64,000 bases of DNA from Planctomycetota bacterium. Lineage in GTDB: Bacteria; Planctomycetota; UBA1135; UBA2386. Positions 43,204-53,635 of this stretch are shown one piece after another. Under the pieces are notes generated by a model. That model saw nothing but the letters and a program-made list of their open reading frames with translations, was not told the DNA's origin and made no database searches. The translations under genes were made by a program, and so were the position numbers. Within the stretch, counting starts at the first letter, position 1. Each line of letters starts with the position of its first letter. Where the stretch lies: assembly GCA_016872675.1 (NCBI GenBank), contig VGZG01000002.1:1-64000 (forward strand), given 5' to 3'.

Positions 43204-43288
43204 GCGCGCGGCGTGGCTCGGTTCGACCGGTCGCCAGCCGGCGGCACGCGCGCTGGACACGGGCGGGGGCCGGCGCAACGCTGCCACC

Positions 43289-44890
<1,602 letters not shown>

Positions 44891-44933
44891 CCTGCGGTTG
44901 CGCCGCCGTATCCGCGCCGACCAGCTCGCCGCG

Positions 44934-46208
44934 TCACTTCGCCGTGGGCCCGATCGCCGCCAACTGCTCGCGCAACCGCGCCAGCGTCTGCTGGTGATAG
45001 TCCTTCTTCGCCTCGCGTTCGGCGAGGTAGGCCGCAGCTTCTGTCTCGCCGCCAAAGCAGCAGAGGCCGAATGCCGCCGACACGCGCACGTCCATCGACT
45101 CGGCTAGATCGAGAAGCCGCGCCCTGAGCGCGGCGCGGCTCGGTTCGTCGCGCAGGACGCCGAGCGCCTGTGCTGCCGCGGTCCGCAGTTCCAGGTCTGT
45201 GCCCTGCAGCATCGGCCGCAGGAACGGCAGCGCCTCGCTGGCGCCGCACAGGCCGAGCGTGCGCACGGCATACGAGCCGGTCAGCGGGTCGCCGAGCAGC
45301 GGCAGGATCGCCGGGATCGCTGGCTTCGCCACGGCGCCGAGGTCGGCGAGCACCTGCAGCGCCATGGTGCGGAGATAGGGCTCGCTGGCGTCCAGGATGT
45401 GGGTCAACAGCGGCACGCCGAGCACGCCGGCGCGCACGGTGACGTACCGCGCGTCATCGACCGGTCGCAGTTGCGTGCCCTCGGTCGTGGCGAGGTGCTG
45501 CGCGAGCCGCGCGGCGAGCTGGCCGGCTTCCGGCGCCGGCGCGTCCGACAGCGAGCTCGCGCCGCGCTGCAGCCACGCCGCATGCTGCTGCCGCAGGCCT
45601 TGGCGCACTTCGTCCCAAGTCGGCTGCTCGGCCAGCGTCACGCCGCGCGCCTTCAGCGCTTCAATCGCGCTGCTGCCGGCGGCTTGCGCGGTCGCTTCGA
45701 CGCCGATGGCAGCGTCGAGCCACGCGAGGCCGGTGTCGTTGCCCAGGCGCGCGAGCGCGTCGGCGACCCAGACGACGGTGGGCGGATCGAGCTCGTACTT
45801 GAGCCGCAGCAGCAGCGGTAGCTGCAGCACAGTCTGGCGCGATTGCCCGCACAGCCAGGCGGCGCGCTGGCGCACCTCGGCGCGCTCGTGCGCGAGCGCT
45901 GGCTCGAGGATCCACCATGCCGCCGGGTGCTCGATCAGCGAGCGCGTCGACAACATGCCCGTGCGTTCATCGGACTCGACGAGTTGCAGGGCGATGTCGC
46001 CGAGGTCGCGCAGTTCCTTCTGTGCGGCGTCCGACGGCACGGAGCGCTGCGCGGCGGTGGCCTTCAGCTCGGCGATGCGCGGCTGCAGTCGCAGCGTCGG
46101 CAGCTGCGGCCCGGTGGCTGGCGTCGCCAACGGCTCGCCCGAGCAGGCCGCGACGGCGGCCAGCGTGGCGGCGAGTGCGAAGCCACGCGATGGGCGCGCG
46201 ACGGTCAT
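44934..46208 (-). CDS. HEAT-repeat lipoprotein
   Basis: 424 residues. 'ALAATLAAVAACSGEP' is a lipoprotein signal with Cys at about residue 22. The body is built of HEAT-like helix pairs, most obvious in 'RTMALQVLADLGAVAKPAIP', 'GSYAVRTLGLCGASEALPFL' and 'LRTAAAQALGVLRDEPSRAAL'. Such scaffolds usually bind other proteins, and this one overlaps the pentahaem cytochrome gene by ATGA (46205-46208), so it is probably a partner or assembly factor for that cytochrome. Last gene of the six-gene minus-strand cluster. Confidence 0.78.
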   Translation of the reverse strand: MTVARPSRGFALAATLAAVAACSGEPLATPATGPQLPTLRLQPRIAELKATAAQRSVPSDAAQKELRDLGDIALQLVESDERTGMLSTRSLIEHPAAWWILEPALAHERAEVRQRAAWLCGQSRQTVLQLPLLLRLKYELDPPTVVWVADALARLGNDTGLAWLDAAIGVEATAQAAGSSAIEALKARGVTLAEQPTWDEVRQGLRQQHAAWLQRGASSLSDAPAPEAGQLAARLAQHLATTEGTQLRPVDDARYVTVRAGVLGVPLLTHILDASEPYLRTMALQVLADLGAVAKPAIPAILPLLGDPLTGSYAVRTLGLCGASEALPFLRPMLQGTDLELRTAAAQALGVLRDEPSRAALRARLLDLAESMDVRVSAAFGLCCFGGETEAAAYLAEREAKKDYHQQTLARLREQLAAIGPTAK

Positions 46209-47227
46209 TGCAGCGCCACTCGCCGCTCTTCGAGGAGCGTGCTCTTCGGGTCGTCGTCGCCGACGAACGGCGTCAGCCGGTACCACAGCCGCGCCTCCAC
46301 GGTGACGGCGCCGCCCGGGATCGGCACGCGCACGTCCTTCTGCTGGCCCGACGGCAACTGCGCGTTCTCGCCCGAGACGTTGCCCGGGTTGATCGGCGTG
46401 GTCTCGTCGCGGTACGGCTGGCGGAAGCGCCATGCGCGCTGCCATTCGCCGGCGCCGTCCTTGCTGACGAAGCGCACCATCATGTCGACGGCGCGGTGCC
46501 GTTCCTCGGTCGGGAAGTTGTGCCCCGCGGCGACGTTGCGCAGCGACAGCACGATGCCATCGCCGTCCTTGCGCACGTCGAACACGCTCGCCTTCTTCAG
46601 CGTCGCGAGGTCGTGGCCGCCTTCGTAGACGTGCTTGCGGCCCATGCGCTTGCTGCCGTCCTGGCGCGTGCGCAGGACCTCCGGCATGTGGCACGACGCG
46701 CAGTCGGTGCCCTGCTGCGCGAAGTGGCTCGCGCGCCATTGGTCGGTCGTGGCGTGCTGGTTGTGGCACGACGCGCACGCCTCGGCGGCGAGGAAGTCGG
46801 CGCTGCGCTGCGGCTTGCACGGCACTTCCGGCCGGTCGTTGCGCGCCAGGATGCCGCCGTCGGGTCCGAGGTGGCAGCTGATGCAACTCACGCCCTCGTC
46901 GAAGTGCGTGCGGCGCGGCAGTGTGCGCTTGCCGAACCCGGTCACCGCGAGCGGTCGCGGCAGGTGGCAATCCATGCACTCTTCCTTGCGGAAGTCGTCG
47001 CTCAGGTCGCGCACCTCGGGGTTGGTGTAGGCGATCTGGTGGTGCGAGCCGAACCACTCGTCATAGACGTCCTGGTGGCAGTCGCGGCACTGCGCCGACG
47101 ACTCCCAGCGGACGGCGCCGGCGGCTCGGATGATCTGCGCCGGTTGGCCGGCGGACAGCCACGCAATGGCGCCACCGAATGCGCCAAGCACGGACGCAAC
47201 CAGCACGATGCGGGTCGGCAGGTTCAT
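46205..47227 (-). CDS. Pentahaem cytochrome c, membrane-anchored
   Basis: About 340 residues from ATG 47227 (a TTG at 47263 is possible). An N-terminal hydrophobic span ('RIVLVASVLGAFGGAIAWLS') targets it across the inner membrane. Five CxxCH haem-attachment motifs follow: CRDCH, CMDCH, CISCH and two CASCH. The spacing and 'WFGSHHQIAYTNPEV' resemble cytochrome c554-type multihaem proteins. The last 130 residues are haem-free and beta-rich. It would carry electrons in the periplasm. ATGA overlaps on both sides tie it to the ABC ATPase gene and the HEAT lipoprotein gene. Confidence 0.9.
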   Translation of the reverse strand: MNLPTRIVLVASVLGAFGGAIAWLSAGQPAQIIRAAGAVRWESSAQCRDCHQDVYDEWFGSHHQIAYTNPEVRDLSDDFRKEECMDCHLPRPLAVTGFGKRTLPRRTHFDEGVSCISCHLGPDGGILARNDRPEVPCKPQRSADFLAAEACASCHNQHATTDQWRASHFAQQGTDCASCHMPEVLRTRQDGSKRMGRKHVYEGGHDLATLKKASVFDVRKDGDGIVLSLRNVAAGHNFPTEERHRAVDMMVRFVSKDGAGEWQRAWRFRQPYRDETTPINPGNVSGENAQLPSGQQKDVRVPIPGGAVTVEARLWYRLTPFVGDDDPKSTLLEERRVALQ

Positions 47228-48261
47228 GGCGCGGTAGATGGGCTGGGGCGGGCAGCGTGCCAAGGTAGCAAGCGCGGAGCGCTTGCGAGAGCGAGGCGAA
47301 CGGACTCGCCCGGCCGGAACGGCGCGGTCGCCATCGCCTGCACGATCTGGTCGCCGAGGGCGGCGCGGACGCGAAACGACGCTCCGTCGGGCGTCGTCGC
47401 CAGGACTTTGGCCGCTGGGCCGTCGCCGGTGGCGCTCGCGCGCGCTTCACCGGGCAGCAGCACGAGCCGCAGGTCGCTGACCTCGCCTGTAGGCCGGGTG
47501 AACGGCCCGAAGGCCGTGTCGACCTCGCGGCCGCGCGCCGTCGTCGGCAGACAGGCGGCGCCGGCCAGGAAGGCGGCAGTGAAGGCCGTGCGCGGCGCGC
47601 GCAGCAGGTCGAGCGCCGGTCCGGCCTCGACCAACTGCCCGCCGTGCAGCACGACAAGGTCGGTCGCCAGCGCCAGCGCTTCGTCGCGGTCGTGGGTGAC
47701 CAGGATCGTCGTCAGACCGCGTTCGTCGGCGAGGCCGCGCAGCAGCAGGGCCATGGCGTCGCGCTGGTGCACGTCGACCGAGCGCAGCGGTTCGTCGAGC
47801 AGCAGCACCGCCGGGCTCGGCGCGAGCGCGCGCACGACGCCCAGGCGCTGCGCCTCGCCGCCGGACAGTGCGCCGGGCTTCTTGTCGGCGTGGCTCGCGA
47901 GGCCGGCCATGGTCAGCAGCGCGCGCGCAGCGTCGGCGCCGAGGCCGGGCGCGGCGAACGTCAGGTGCTGCAGCGCGGTCATGTGCGGCCACAGCGCGCC
48001 GTCCTGGAACACGAGGCCGACGCCGCGGCGGTCGGGCGGCGCGCACGTCGCGCCATCGGCGACCGTTTGCTCGCCGATGCGGATGCTGCCGCCGTCGGGG
48101 CGATCGAGGCCAGCGAGGCAGCGCAGCAGCGTGGTCTTGCCACTGCCCGATGGGCCGACGATGGCGAGCCGGCCGCCAGCGGGGACTGCGAACGACAACG
48201 GGCCGAGCTTGAAGCCCGGGCGCTGCAGGCGCAGGTCGGTGACGGCGACGGATCGGGTCAT
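47224..48261 (-). CDS. ABC transporter ATP-binding protein, ferric/polyamine-type (FbpC/PotA-like)
   Basis: 345 residues. Walker A 'GPSGSGKTTLLRCLAGL', Q-loop 'VGLVFQDGALWPHMT', signature 'ALSGGEAQRLGVVRAL', Walker B 'AVLLLDEPLRSVDVHQRD' and switch His 'TILVTHDRDEAL' are all intact. The 120-residue C-terminal extension ('DLRLVLLPGEARAS', 'VQAMATAPFRPGESVRLAL') is a TOBE regulatory domain. It energises the permease at 48279. Its stop overlaps the cytochrome start by ATGA. Confidence 0.93.
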   Translation of the reverse strand: MTRSVAVTDLRLQRPGFKLGPLSFAVPAGGRLAIVGPSGSGKTTLLRCLAGLDRPDGGSIRIGEQTVADGATCAPPDRRGVGLVFQDGALWPHMTALQHLTFAAPGLGADAARALLTMAGLASHADKKPGALSGGEAQRLGVVRALAPSPAVLLLDEPLRSVDVHQRDAMALLLRGLADERGLTTILVTHDRDEALALATDLVVLHGGQLVEAGPALDLLRAPRTAFTAAFLAGAACLPTTARGREVDTAFGPFTRPTGEVSDLRLVLLPGEARASATGDGPAAKVLATTPDGASFRVRAALGDQIVQAMATAPFRPGESVRLALASAPRLLPWHAARPSPSTAP

Positions 48262-48278
48262 GGTCGGCAGGGCGGGGA

Positions 48279-49892
48279 TCAGGACAACGACGAGAGCCTA
48301 CGGCCGGCGAGCACGGTCGGCACCAGCGGCACCAGCACGGCGAGGCTGAGCAGCAGCAAGGCGATGACGCCGCTCCAGTCCTCGTGCTGGAAGTGCACGG
48401 CGTTCGCCAACCGCCGCACGGCGGTTGCGTTCGCGGCCGGCAGCACGACGGCGAGGTCCAGTTCGCGCAGCGCCAGCACGAACGCCAGCGCCCACGCGCT
48501 CCACGCCGCCGGCAGCAGCGGCGCGATGTGCAACCGCAGCGCGCGCACGAACGGCGGCCGCGCGACGAACGCGCCGGCCTCCTCGGCGGCGAGCGGCAGG
48601 CGACGGCACTGCGAGGCCAGCGTGAGCGCCGCGAATGGCAGGAAGCGCGCCGCGTAGGCGCAGCCGGCGAACAGCCAGCTCTGGTCGAAGCGCGCGCCGA
48701 ACAGGCGCAGCAGCGCGCCGTCGTGGAACGAGCGGATCAGCGCGATGCCGAGCAGGATCGACGGCACGGCCGCGGGCAGCGCGGCGAGCAGTTCGAGCGA
48801 CGGCCGGCGCCGCGCCGAAGCGCGCGCCAGCGGCAGCGCCAGCAGCACGACGGCCGCCGCGACGGCGAGCGCGAGCCACAGCGAGTTCAGCAACTGCGGC
48901 AGGCCCTGGTCCATCGCCTTCTGGAAGCTCTGGCGCGCGTAGGCGAGGCCCATCGGTTCGAGCTTCTGCGCCGAGCCCATCGCCCAGCGGCCGAGCACGA
49001 ATACCGGCAGCGCCACGCCGGCGGCGAGGTAGACGAGCGGCGGCAGCAGCGCCGGCCAGCGCCACGCGCCGAGTCCGCGCATCGGCAGCGGCTTGACGAC
49101 GCCGCGGTCGGGCGCCTGCGCGCGCAGCCGTAGCGCGGCCCACAGCAGGCAACCGAGGCTGGCGACGAACGGCAGCGCTGCGACGATCGGGCTCTGCAGT
49201 TCTTCGAACGTGGTGCCGACGGCGCGGCGGTTCCAGCGCGCGAACACGCCCTCGGCGTAGGTGTGCCAGGTCTTGCCCTTGACGGTCAGGAACTCCGGCA
49301 CGCCGTGGTCGGCGACGGTGAACAGGAACGCGATCAGGCAGCCCGCCAGCAGTTCCGGCGCGATCGCGCGCAGCAGCCACAACTCGGCGCGGGCGCGGCC
49401 GCGCAGCAACCACGCCGACTCGTAGGCGCGGCCGTCGACGCTGCGCAGGCCGCGCGCCGCCAGCACGGCGACGAACGGCGCGTGCGCGACGCCGAGCAGG
49501 ATCGCGCACGGCCAGAAGCCCGGCGCCGGGAACAGGTCGGCGAAGCCCATCGCGATGAAGATGGGCGGCACCACCAGCGGCGCCACGCCGAGCGGCGCGA
49601 GCCACGCAGCGCCCGGCAGGTCGCGGCCGATCGTCAGCCACGCGTGCGCGCCGCCGAGCAGCAGCGACAGCGCCGTCGCCGCGACGCCGAGCTGCAGCGA
49701 CGCGCCGACCTGCGCCAGCAGGTTCTGGTCGTCGGCGAGCGCGCGCCAAGCCGACAGCGTCAGGCCGGCCGGCGCCTGCACGGTCTGCAGCAGCAGCTGC
49801 AGCAGCGGGACGAGCGCGAACGCCGCGAGGAACGCGAGCGCCAACCACAGCGGCACGCGGCTCGGCAGGTCGCTGCGGTCAGGCGTTGTCAC
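48279..49892 (-). CDS. ABC transporter permease, FbpB-like fused double domain
   Basis: 537 residues with about twelve transmembrane spans in two halves, each with a cytoplasmic EAA-type loop ('SAWLLRGRARAELWLLRAIA' and 'EEAGAFVARPPFVRALRLHI'). This two-in-one permease is typical of ferric-iron and related importers. The GTG start at 49892 follows the substrate-binding-protein stop by one base, and the ATPase gene begins 17 bases after this gene's end. The cargo is inferred as Fe(III) only from the transporter class. Confidence 0.9.
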   Translation of the reverse strand: MTTPDRSDLPSRVPLWLALAFLAAFALVPLLQLLLQTVQAPAGLTLSAWRALADDQNLLAQVGASLQLGVAATALSLLLGGAHAWLTIGRDLPGAAWLAPLGVAPLVVPPIFIAMGFADLFPAPGFWPCAILLGVAHAPFVAVLAARGLRSVDGRAYESAWLLRGRARAELWLLRAIAPELLAGCLIAFLFTVADHGVPEFLTVKGKTWHTYAEGVFARWNRRAVGTTFEELQSPIVAALPFVASLGCLLWAALRLRAQAPDRGVVKPLPMRGLGAWRWPALLPPLVYLAAGVALPVFVLGRWAMGSAQKLEPMGLAYARQSFQKAMDQGLPQLLNSLWLALAVAAAVVLLALPLARASARRRPSLELLAALPAAVPSILLGIALIRSFHDGALLRLFGARFDQSWLFAGCAYAARFLPFAALTLASQCRRLPLAAEEAGAFVARPPFVRALRLHIAPLLPAAWSAWALAFVLALRELDLAVVLPAANATAVRRLANAVHFQHEDWSGVIALLLLSLAVLVPLVPTVLAGRRLSSLS

Positions 49893-49893
49893 G

Positions 49894-50904
49894 TCACTTG
49901 CCCCAGCGCTTGCTGAATTCCTGGTTGCAGCGGGCCAACTCGGTCGCGGTCTTCATTGGATCCCACGCCATCGCGCGGAAGCTGCCGACGGCCTTGATCG
50001 CCGGATCTTGCGGGCCCTTCACGCCGCTGCGCAGCGGGATCTGCGCGCCGTCGGCGGCCGCCAGCAGCGCCTCGGTCTCCTGGCTGACGATGCGGTCGAT
50101 CAGGCGCTTGCCGCCGTCCTGGTCCGGCCCGCCGGCGACGAGGCCGACGGCGTTGGGGATCAGCATCGTGCCGAGTCCGCCGTCCTCCTGGTCGGGGAAC
50201 ACGCACGCGACCTTGTGCCCCTTCTGCTTGGCGACGTGGTAGTCGTCGGTGTCGGTGAAGGCCCAGTCGAGCTGGCCGTCGCGCACCGCGCGCATCGTCG
50301 CGCCGTTGCTCTGCAGGAACTGCACGTCGTTGGCGAACATGCCCTCCAGCAGCGCGCCGAAGGCCTGTTCGCCGAGCGCTTGGCGCAGCGCGGTGAAGTG
50401 CGTCAGCGTCGTGCCGGTCAGCGGCTTGGCGACGGCACAGCGGCCCTTCCACTTGGGGTCCAGCAGGTCCTTGTAGCTCTTCGGCCAGTTCGCCGGATCG
50501 GGCAACCGCTCGGTGTTGACGATCAGGATGCGCGCGCGCGCGGCGAACGCAAACCAGCGGCGGTCGGCGGCGCGCCAGCGCTCCGGCAGGTCGGCGGCGG
50601 CCGGGCTGTCGTATGGCGCCAGCACGCCGGCCTGCGCGAGGCGCACGGCCTGCGCCAGCTCGTTGCACCAGAACACTGTCGCGCGCGGGTGGTCCTGCTC
50701 TTCGAGCAGCGCGCTGACGAGGCCGACGGTCTTCGCCGCCTCGGTGTCGTGGCGCTGCGTCAGGTCGAGCTGCAGTTCCTTGCCGTAGCGGTCGAGCAGC
50801 GGCCGGCTGAACTGTTCGTCGAGCGCGACGTAGATGGTGGGGCCGGGCTCGCCGCCGCAGGCAGCGGCGACGGCGGACAGGGCGAGGGCGGCGAGGTGGC
50901 GCAT
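49894..50904 (-). CDS. ABC transporter substrate-binding lipoprotein, FbpA-like
   Basis: 336 residues. 'ALALSAVAAACGGEPG' is a lipoprotein signal. The mature protein is a periplasmic-binding fold of the ferric type ('LVSALLEEQDHPRATVFWCN', 'WKGRCAVAKPLTGTT', 'AVRDGQLDWAFTDTDDYHVA'). The tyrosine pair that binds iron in Haemophilus FbpA is not obvious, so the ligand could be iron in another form or something else. It is the second gene of the cluster, 53 bases after the phosphatase-cytochrome fusion. Confidence 0.88.
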   Translation of the reverse strand: MRHLAALALSAVAAACGGEPGPTIYVALDEQFSRPLLDRYGKELQLDLTQRHDTEAAKTVGLVSALLEEQDHPRATVFWCNELAQAVRLAQAGVLAPYDSPAAADLPERWRAADRRWFAFAARARILIVNTERLPDPANWPKSYKDLLDPKWKGRCAVAKPLTGTTLTHFTALRQALGEQAFGALLEGMFANDVQFLQSNGATMRAVRDGQLDWAFTDTDDYHVAKQKGHKVACVFPDQEDGGLGTMLIPNAVGLVAGGPDQDGGKRLIDRIVSQETEALLAAADGAQIPLRSGVKGPQDPAIKAVGSFRAMAWDPMKTATELARCNQEFSKRWGK

Positions 50905-50957
50905 GGCGGTGGGGTTCGGATCAGGGGGCGGCGGGGGGTGATCGGCGTCGTCGCCGA

Positions 50958-51905
50958 TCACCTGTCGCGATAGCTGACGTGGCATTCCTTGCAGCTCTTG
51001 CCGAGGACGGCGAGTTGCGCGTCGGCCGTCGCCGCGTCGTTGCCGCGCATGGCGGCGTCGAGCGCCGCGCTGGCGGCGATCGACCGCTCCAGCTTCTGCT
51101 GGTAGTCGGCGGCGAACTCCTTGCTCTCGGTGTCGTTGGCCAGCGTGGCGAACAGCTTGGCGAGCCGCGCCGTCTCCTTGCCGGCGACGAGGTCCGGGTG
51201 GTCGGCGGGGGCCTTCCAGCCGGCGTCCTTCGCCTGCTTGACGAGGTCGATGACGGCGTCGATCTCGGCCATCGTCGCGACGAGGCCGGTGACCTTCATC
51301 ACCGACGGGAACGCCTTCGCGTCGGCGCGCAGCGCCGCGGCGTCGAGCGGCGTCGCCGCGTCGACCGCCTGCCACAGGCCGGTGTACTCCTTGGCCGTGC
51401 CGGAGACCTGCATGCGCGCCTTGGCGGCGTCAGGCGTCAGCGCGCCGGCGCGCACCAGCGCCGTGGCGAGCGCGGCGGCGCTGCGGTGCTTGCCGTGGTG
51501 GCAGTGCACGTAGATCGGGCGGTCGCAGTTGGCGAGCACCTGCGCCAGCTGCTGCTGGCGCTCGAGCGTGACCGTGTCGTAGCTGATCGGCAGGTGCACG
51601 TAGCGCAGGCCGAGCTTCTCGGCGTTGGCGATGTCCGGGGTGGCGCCGTCGACCGAAACCACGGTCTTGATGCCCATGCCCTTCAGCGTCACCAGCCCTT
51701 CCTCGCCTTCCGGCTGGCCGCCACCGACCACGTTCGGAGCGTAAGTGACGACGTTGTGCAGGCCGGGCAGGTGTTCCGCCTTCGTAGCAGCAAGCGCGGG
51801 CGGCGCCACCGCGGGCACCTGCGGGGCGGGGGCGGGGGTGTTGCAGGCCGCGGCGAGGGTGACCGCGGCGGCGACGACGGTCAGGTGGCGGGGTCTTGCC
51901 CTCAT
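50958..51905 (-). CDS. Lipoprotein fusing a Cys-phosphatase domain to a cytochrome c'-like domain
   Basis: 315 residues. 'VVAAAVTLAAACNTPAP' is a lipoprotein signal. Residues about 45-165 follow dual-specificity-like phosphatases: 'GMGIKTVVSVDG', 'LGLRYVHLPISYD', then 'PIYVHCHHGKHRSAAALA', whose HCX5R loop has Cys and Arg intact at about 131-137. Residues about 205-315 are a helical bundle ending in 'LGKSCKECHVSYRDR'; a single CxxCH close to the C-terminus is the cytochrome c' arrangement. The ATG at 51905 is chosen because the longer start spoils the signal peptide. It heads the importer/cytochrome cluster. The fusion is not one I know. Confidence 0.82.
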   Translation of the reverse strand: MRARPRHLTVVAAAVTLAAACNTPAPAPQVPAVAPPALAATKAEHLPGLHNVVTYAPNVVGGGQPEGEEGLVTLKGMGIKTVVSVDGATPDIANAEKLGLRYVHLPISYDTVTLERQQQLAQVLANCDRPIYVHCHHGKHRSAAALATALVRAGALTPDAAKARMQVSGTAKEYTGLWQAVDAATPLDAAALRADAKAFPSVMKVTGLVATMAEIDAVIDLVKQAKDAGWKAPADHPDLVAGKETARLAKLFATLANDTESKEFAADYQQKLERSIAASAALDAAMRGNDAATADAQLAVLGKSCKECHVSYRDR

Positions 51906-51937
51906 GGCAAGCGGCCTAGGCAAGGAGCGTGCCAACC

Positions 51938-53350
51938 TCAAGCCGGGCCGGCGCCCTTGGCGACCCGACGGATGGTCTCGACGTCGAGGTCGAGTTCCCG
52001 CAGGCGGCGGTGCAGGTGGCCGCGCGAGATGCCTGAGCGTTCGGCGGCGGCGGTGATGCTGCCGCCGCAGCGCTGCAGCAGGTTGGTGAAGTAGATGTGG
52101 TCGAAGCGCACCCGCGCGGCCTCGTACGGGTCGTCGCTTGGGTCGGTGGGCGGCGGCGCGTCGGTCCGGCCGAGCACGTCGGCCGGCAAGTCGGCGACGC
52201 CGAGCTCGGCGCGCGGGCCGGCGAAGACGGCCATGCGCTCGACCAGGTTCGCCAGTTCGCGCACGTTGCCCGGCCAGTCGTAGGCGGTCAGCGCCGCCAT
52301 CGCGTCCGGGCTCAGCGTGCGCACTGGCGCGCCGTCGCGGGCGAGGCGCTGCAGCGTCTGCGCCACCAGCGCTGGCACGTCACTGCGGCGCTCGCGCAGC
52401 GGCGGCACGCGCAGGGCCACGACGTCGAGGCGCCACAACAATTCAGGGCGGAAACTGCCGGCCTGCGCCAGCGCTGGCAGATCGCGGTTGCTCGCCGCCA
52501 GCACGCGCACGTCGACGCGAACCGGCGCCTGGGCGCCGAGCGGCAGGAACTCGCGATCGACGAGGAAGCGCTCGATCTTGGCCTGCGCGGCGAGGCTCAT
52601 GTCGCCGATCTCGTCGAGGAACAACGTGCCGCCGTGCGCGCGCTGCAGCAGGCCGGCCTTCTTCGCGCGCGCGCCGGTGAAGGCGCCGGCTTCGTGGCCG
52701 AACAACTCGCTCTCGAACAGCGTGTCGGGCACGGCGGCGCAGTTCATCGCCACGAACGGCCCGCCGGCGCGCGACGAGCGCAGGTGCAGCGCCTTGGCGA
52801 CCAGCCCCTTGCCGACGCCGGACTCGCCGGTCAGCAGCACGGTCGCGGCGCTGGCGCCGAGCAGGTCCACTTGTCGGCGCAGCTCGGCCATCGCTGGGCT
52901 CTGCGTCACCATGCCGACGCCGGCGTCGGGCGCAGCGACCAGTGTGCGCAGTTCGCCGTGCTCGCGCTTCGTCGCGGCGACCTGCAGGGCGCGCTCGACG
53001 CGCAGCAGCAGTTCCTCGATCGGGAACGGCTTGGCCAGGAAGTCCGCCGCGCCAAGGTGCATGGCCTCGACGGCTGCCTCGACGCTGCCGTGCGCGGTCA
53101 TCAGCACGATCGGCGCGTCCGGCGTGCGCGAGCGCAGCTGCGCCAGCGTCGCCAGGCCGTCGCCGTCGGGCATACGCAGATCGAGCACGGCGAGGTCGCC
53201 GGGCGCTTCGTCCCAGCGCTGCAGGGCTTCTCGGCCGCTGCCCACTGTCGTCACCTCGTAGCCGGCGCGGCGCAGGCCGCGGTCGAGGAAGTGGCGCATG
53301 CTCTCCTCGTCATCGGCGACGAGGATGCGGACGGAGCGGGGGAGAGTCAT
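51938..53350 (-). CDS. NtrC-family sigma-54-dependent response regulator
   Basis: 470 residues in the standard order: receiver ('VRILVADDEESMRHFLDRG', acceptor Asp in 'LAVLDLRMPDGDG', Lys in 'FLAKPFPIEE'), AAA+ domain ('LLTGESGVGKGLVAKALH' Walker A, 'ELFGHEAGAFTGARA' with the GAFTGA loop that touches sigma-54, 'GTLFLDEIGDMSL' Walker B) and a Fis-type helix-turn-helix ('GSITAAAERSGISRGHLHRR'). It activates sigma-54 promoters after phosphorylation. It lies 32 bases upstream of the phosphatase-cytochrome gene in the same direction and may control that cluster. Confidence 0.95.
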   Translation of the reverse strand: MTLPRSVRILVADDEESMRHFLDRGLRRAGYEVTTVGSGREALQRWDEAPGDLAVLDLRMPDGDGLATLAQLRSRTPDAPIVLMTAHGSVEAAVEAMHLGAADFLAKPFPIEELLLRVERALQVAATKREHGELRTLVAAPDAGVGMVTQSPAMAELRRQVDLLGASAATVLLTGESGVGKGLVAKALHLRSSRAGGPFVAMNCAAVPDTLFESELFGHEAGAFTGARAKKAGLLQRAHGGTLFLDEIGDMSLAAQAKIERFLVDREFLPLGAQAPVRVDVRVLAASNRDLPALAQAGSFRPELLWRLDVVALRVPPLRERRSDVPALVAQTLQRLARDGAPVRTLSPDAMAALTAYDWPGNVRELANLVERMAVFAGPRAELGVADLPADVLGRTDAPPPTDPSDDPYEAARVRFDHIYFTNLLQRCGGSITAAAERSGISRGHLHRRLRELDLDVETIRRVAKGAGPA

Positions 53351-53557
53351 GCGGGGGCCACTGCAGGAACTGTGCGCGACCCACCCAGCGGCCGGCAAGC
53401 GCCGATCCCGCCGGGCAGTGTGCCGGATCTGCGACACCCCCGTTCCGGCGCCGTAACGCCTGCCGCTGCGGGCGCGCGTCGCCGCCGGCGGCGCGGTGCG
53501 GTGGGCGGTTTCGAGCGTGCTCAGGTCGCTGCGGCGGGGGGCCGATGCTCGAACGAC

Positions 53558-53563
53558 TACGAT
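53558..53563 (+). promoter_or_regulatory. -10 box (TACGAT) before the hybrid kinase
   Basis: TACGAT lies 72 bases before the ATG at 53636 in the 285-base divergent gap. The rest of the gap holds nothing I can identify. Confidence 0.35.
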
Positions 53564-53635
53564 GCGTCCGGAACCAACCAGCGCCAGCGCCACGCGCGCC
53601 GCCACCGACCAGCCATCGCGGCGACGGGGCGCGCG

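Noticed and set aside
49894..50904. Firm assignment of the importer to Fe(III)
   Set aside because: The transporter class fits, yet the adjacent tyrosine pair that binds iron in characterised FbpA proteins is not evident, so the cargo is left open.
52097..53635. Extension of the hybrid kinase frame upstream to 52097
   Set aside because: The extra part is antisense to the NtrC-type regulator and has no domain; the kinase begins naturally at the ATG at 53636.
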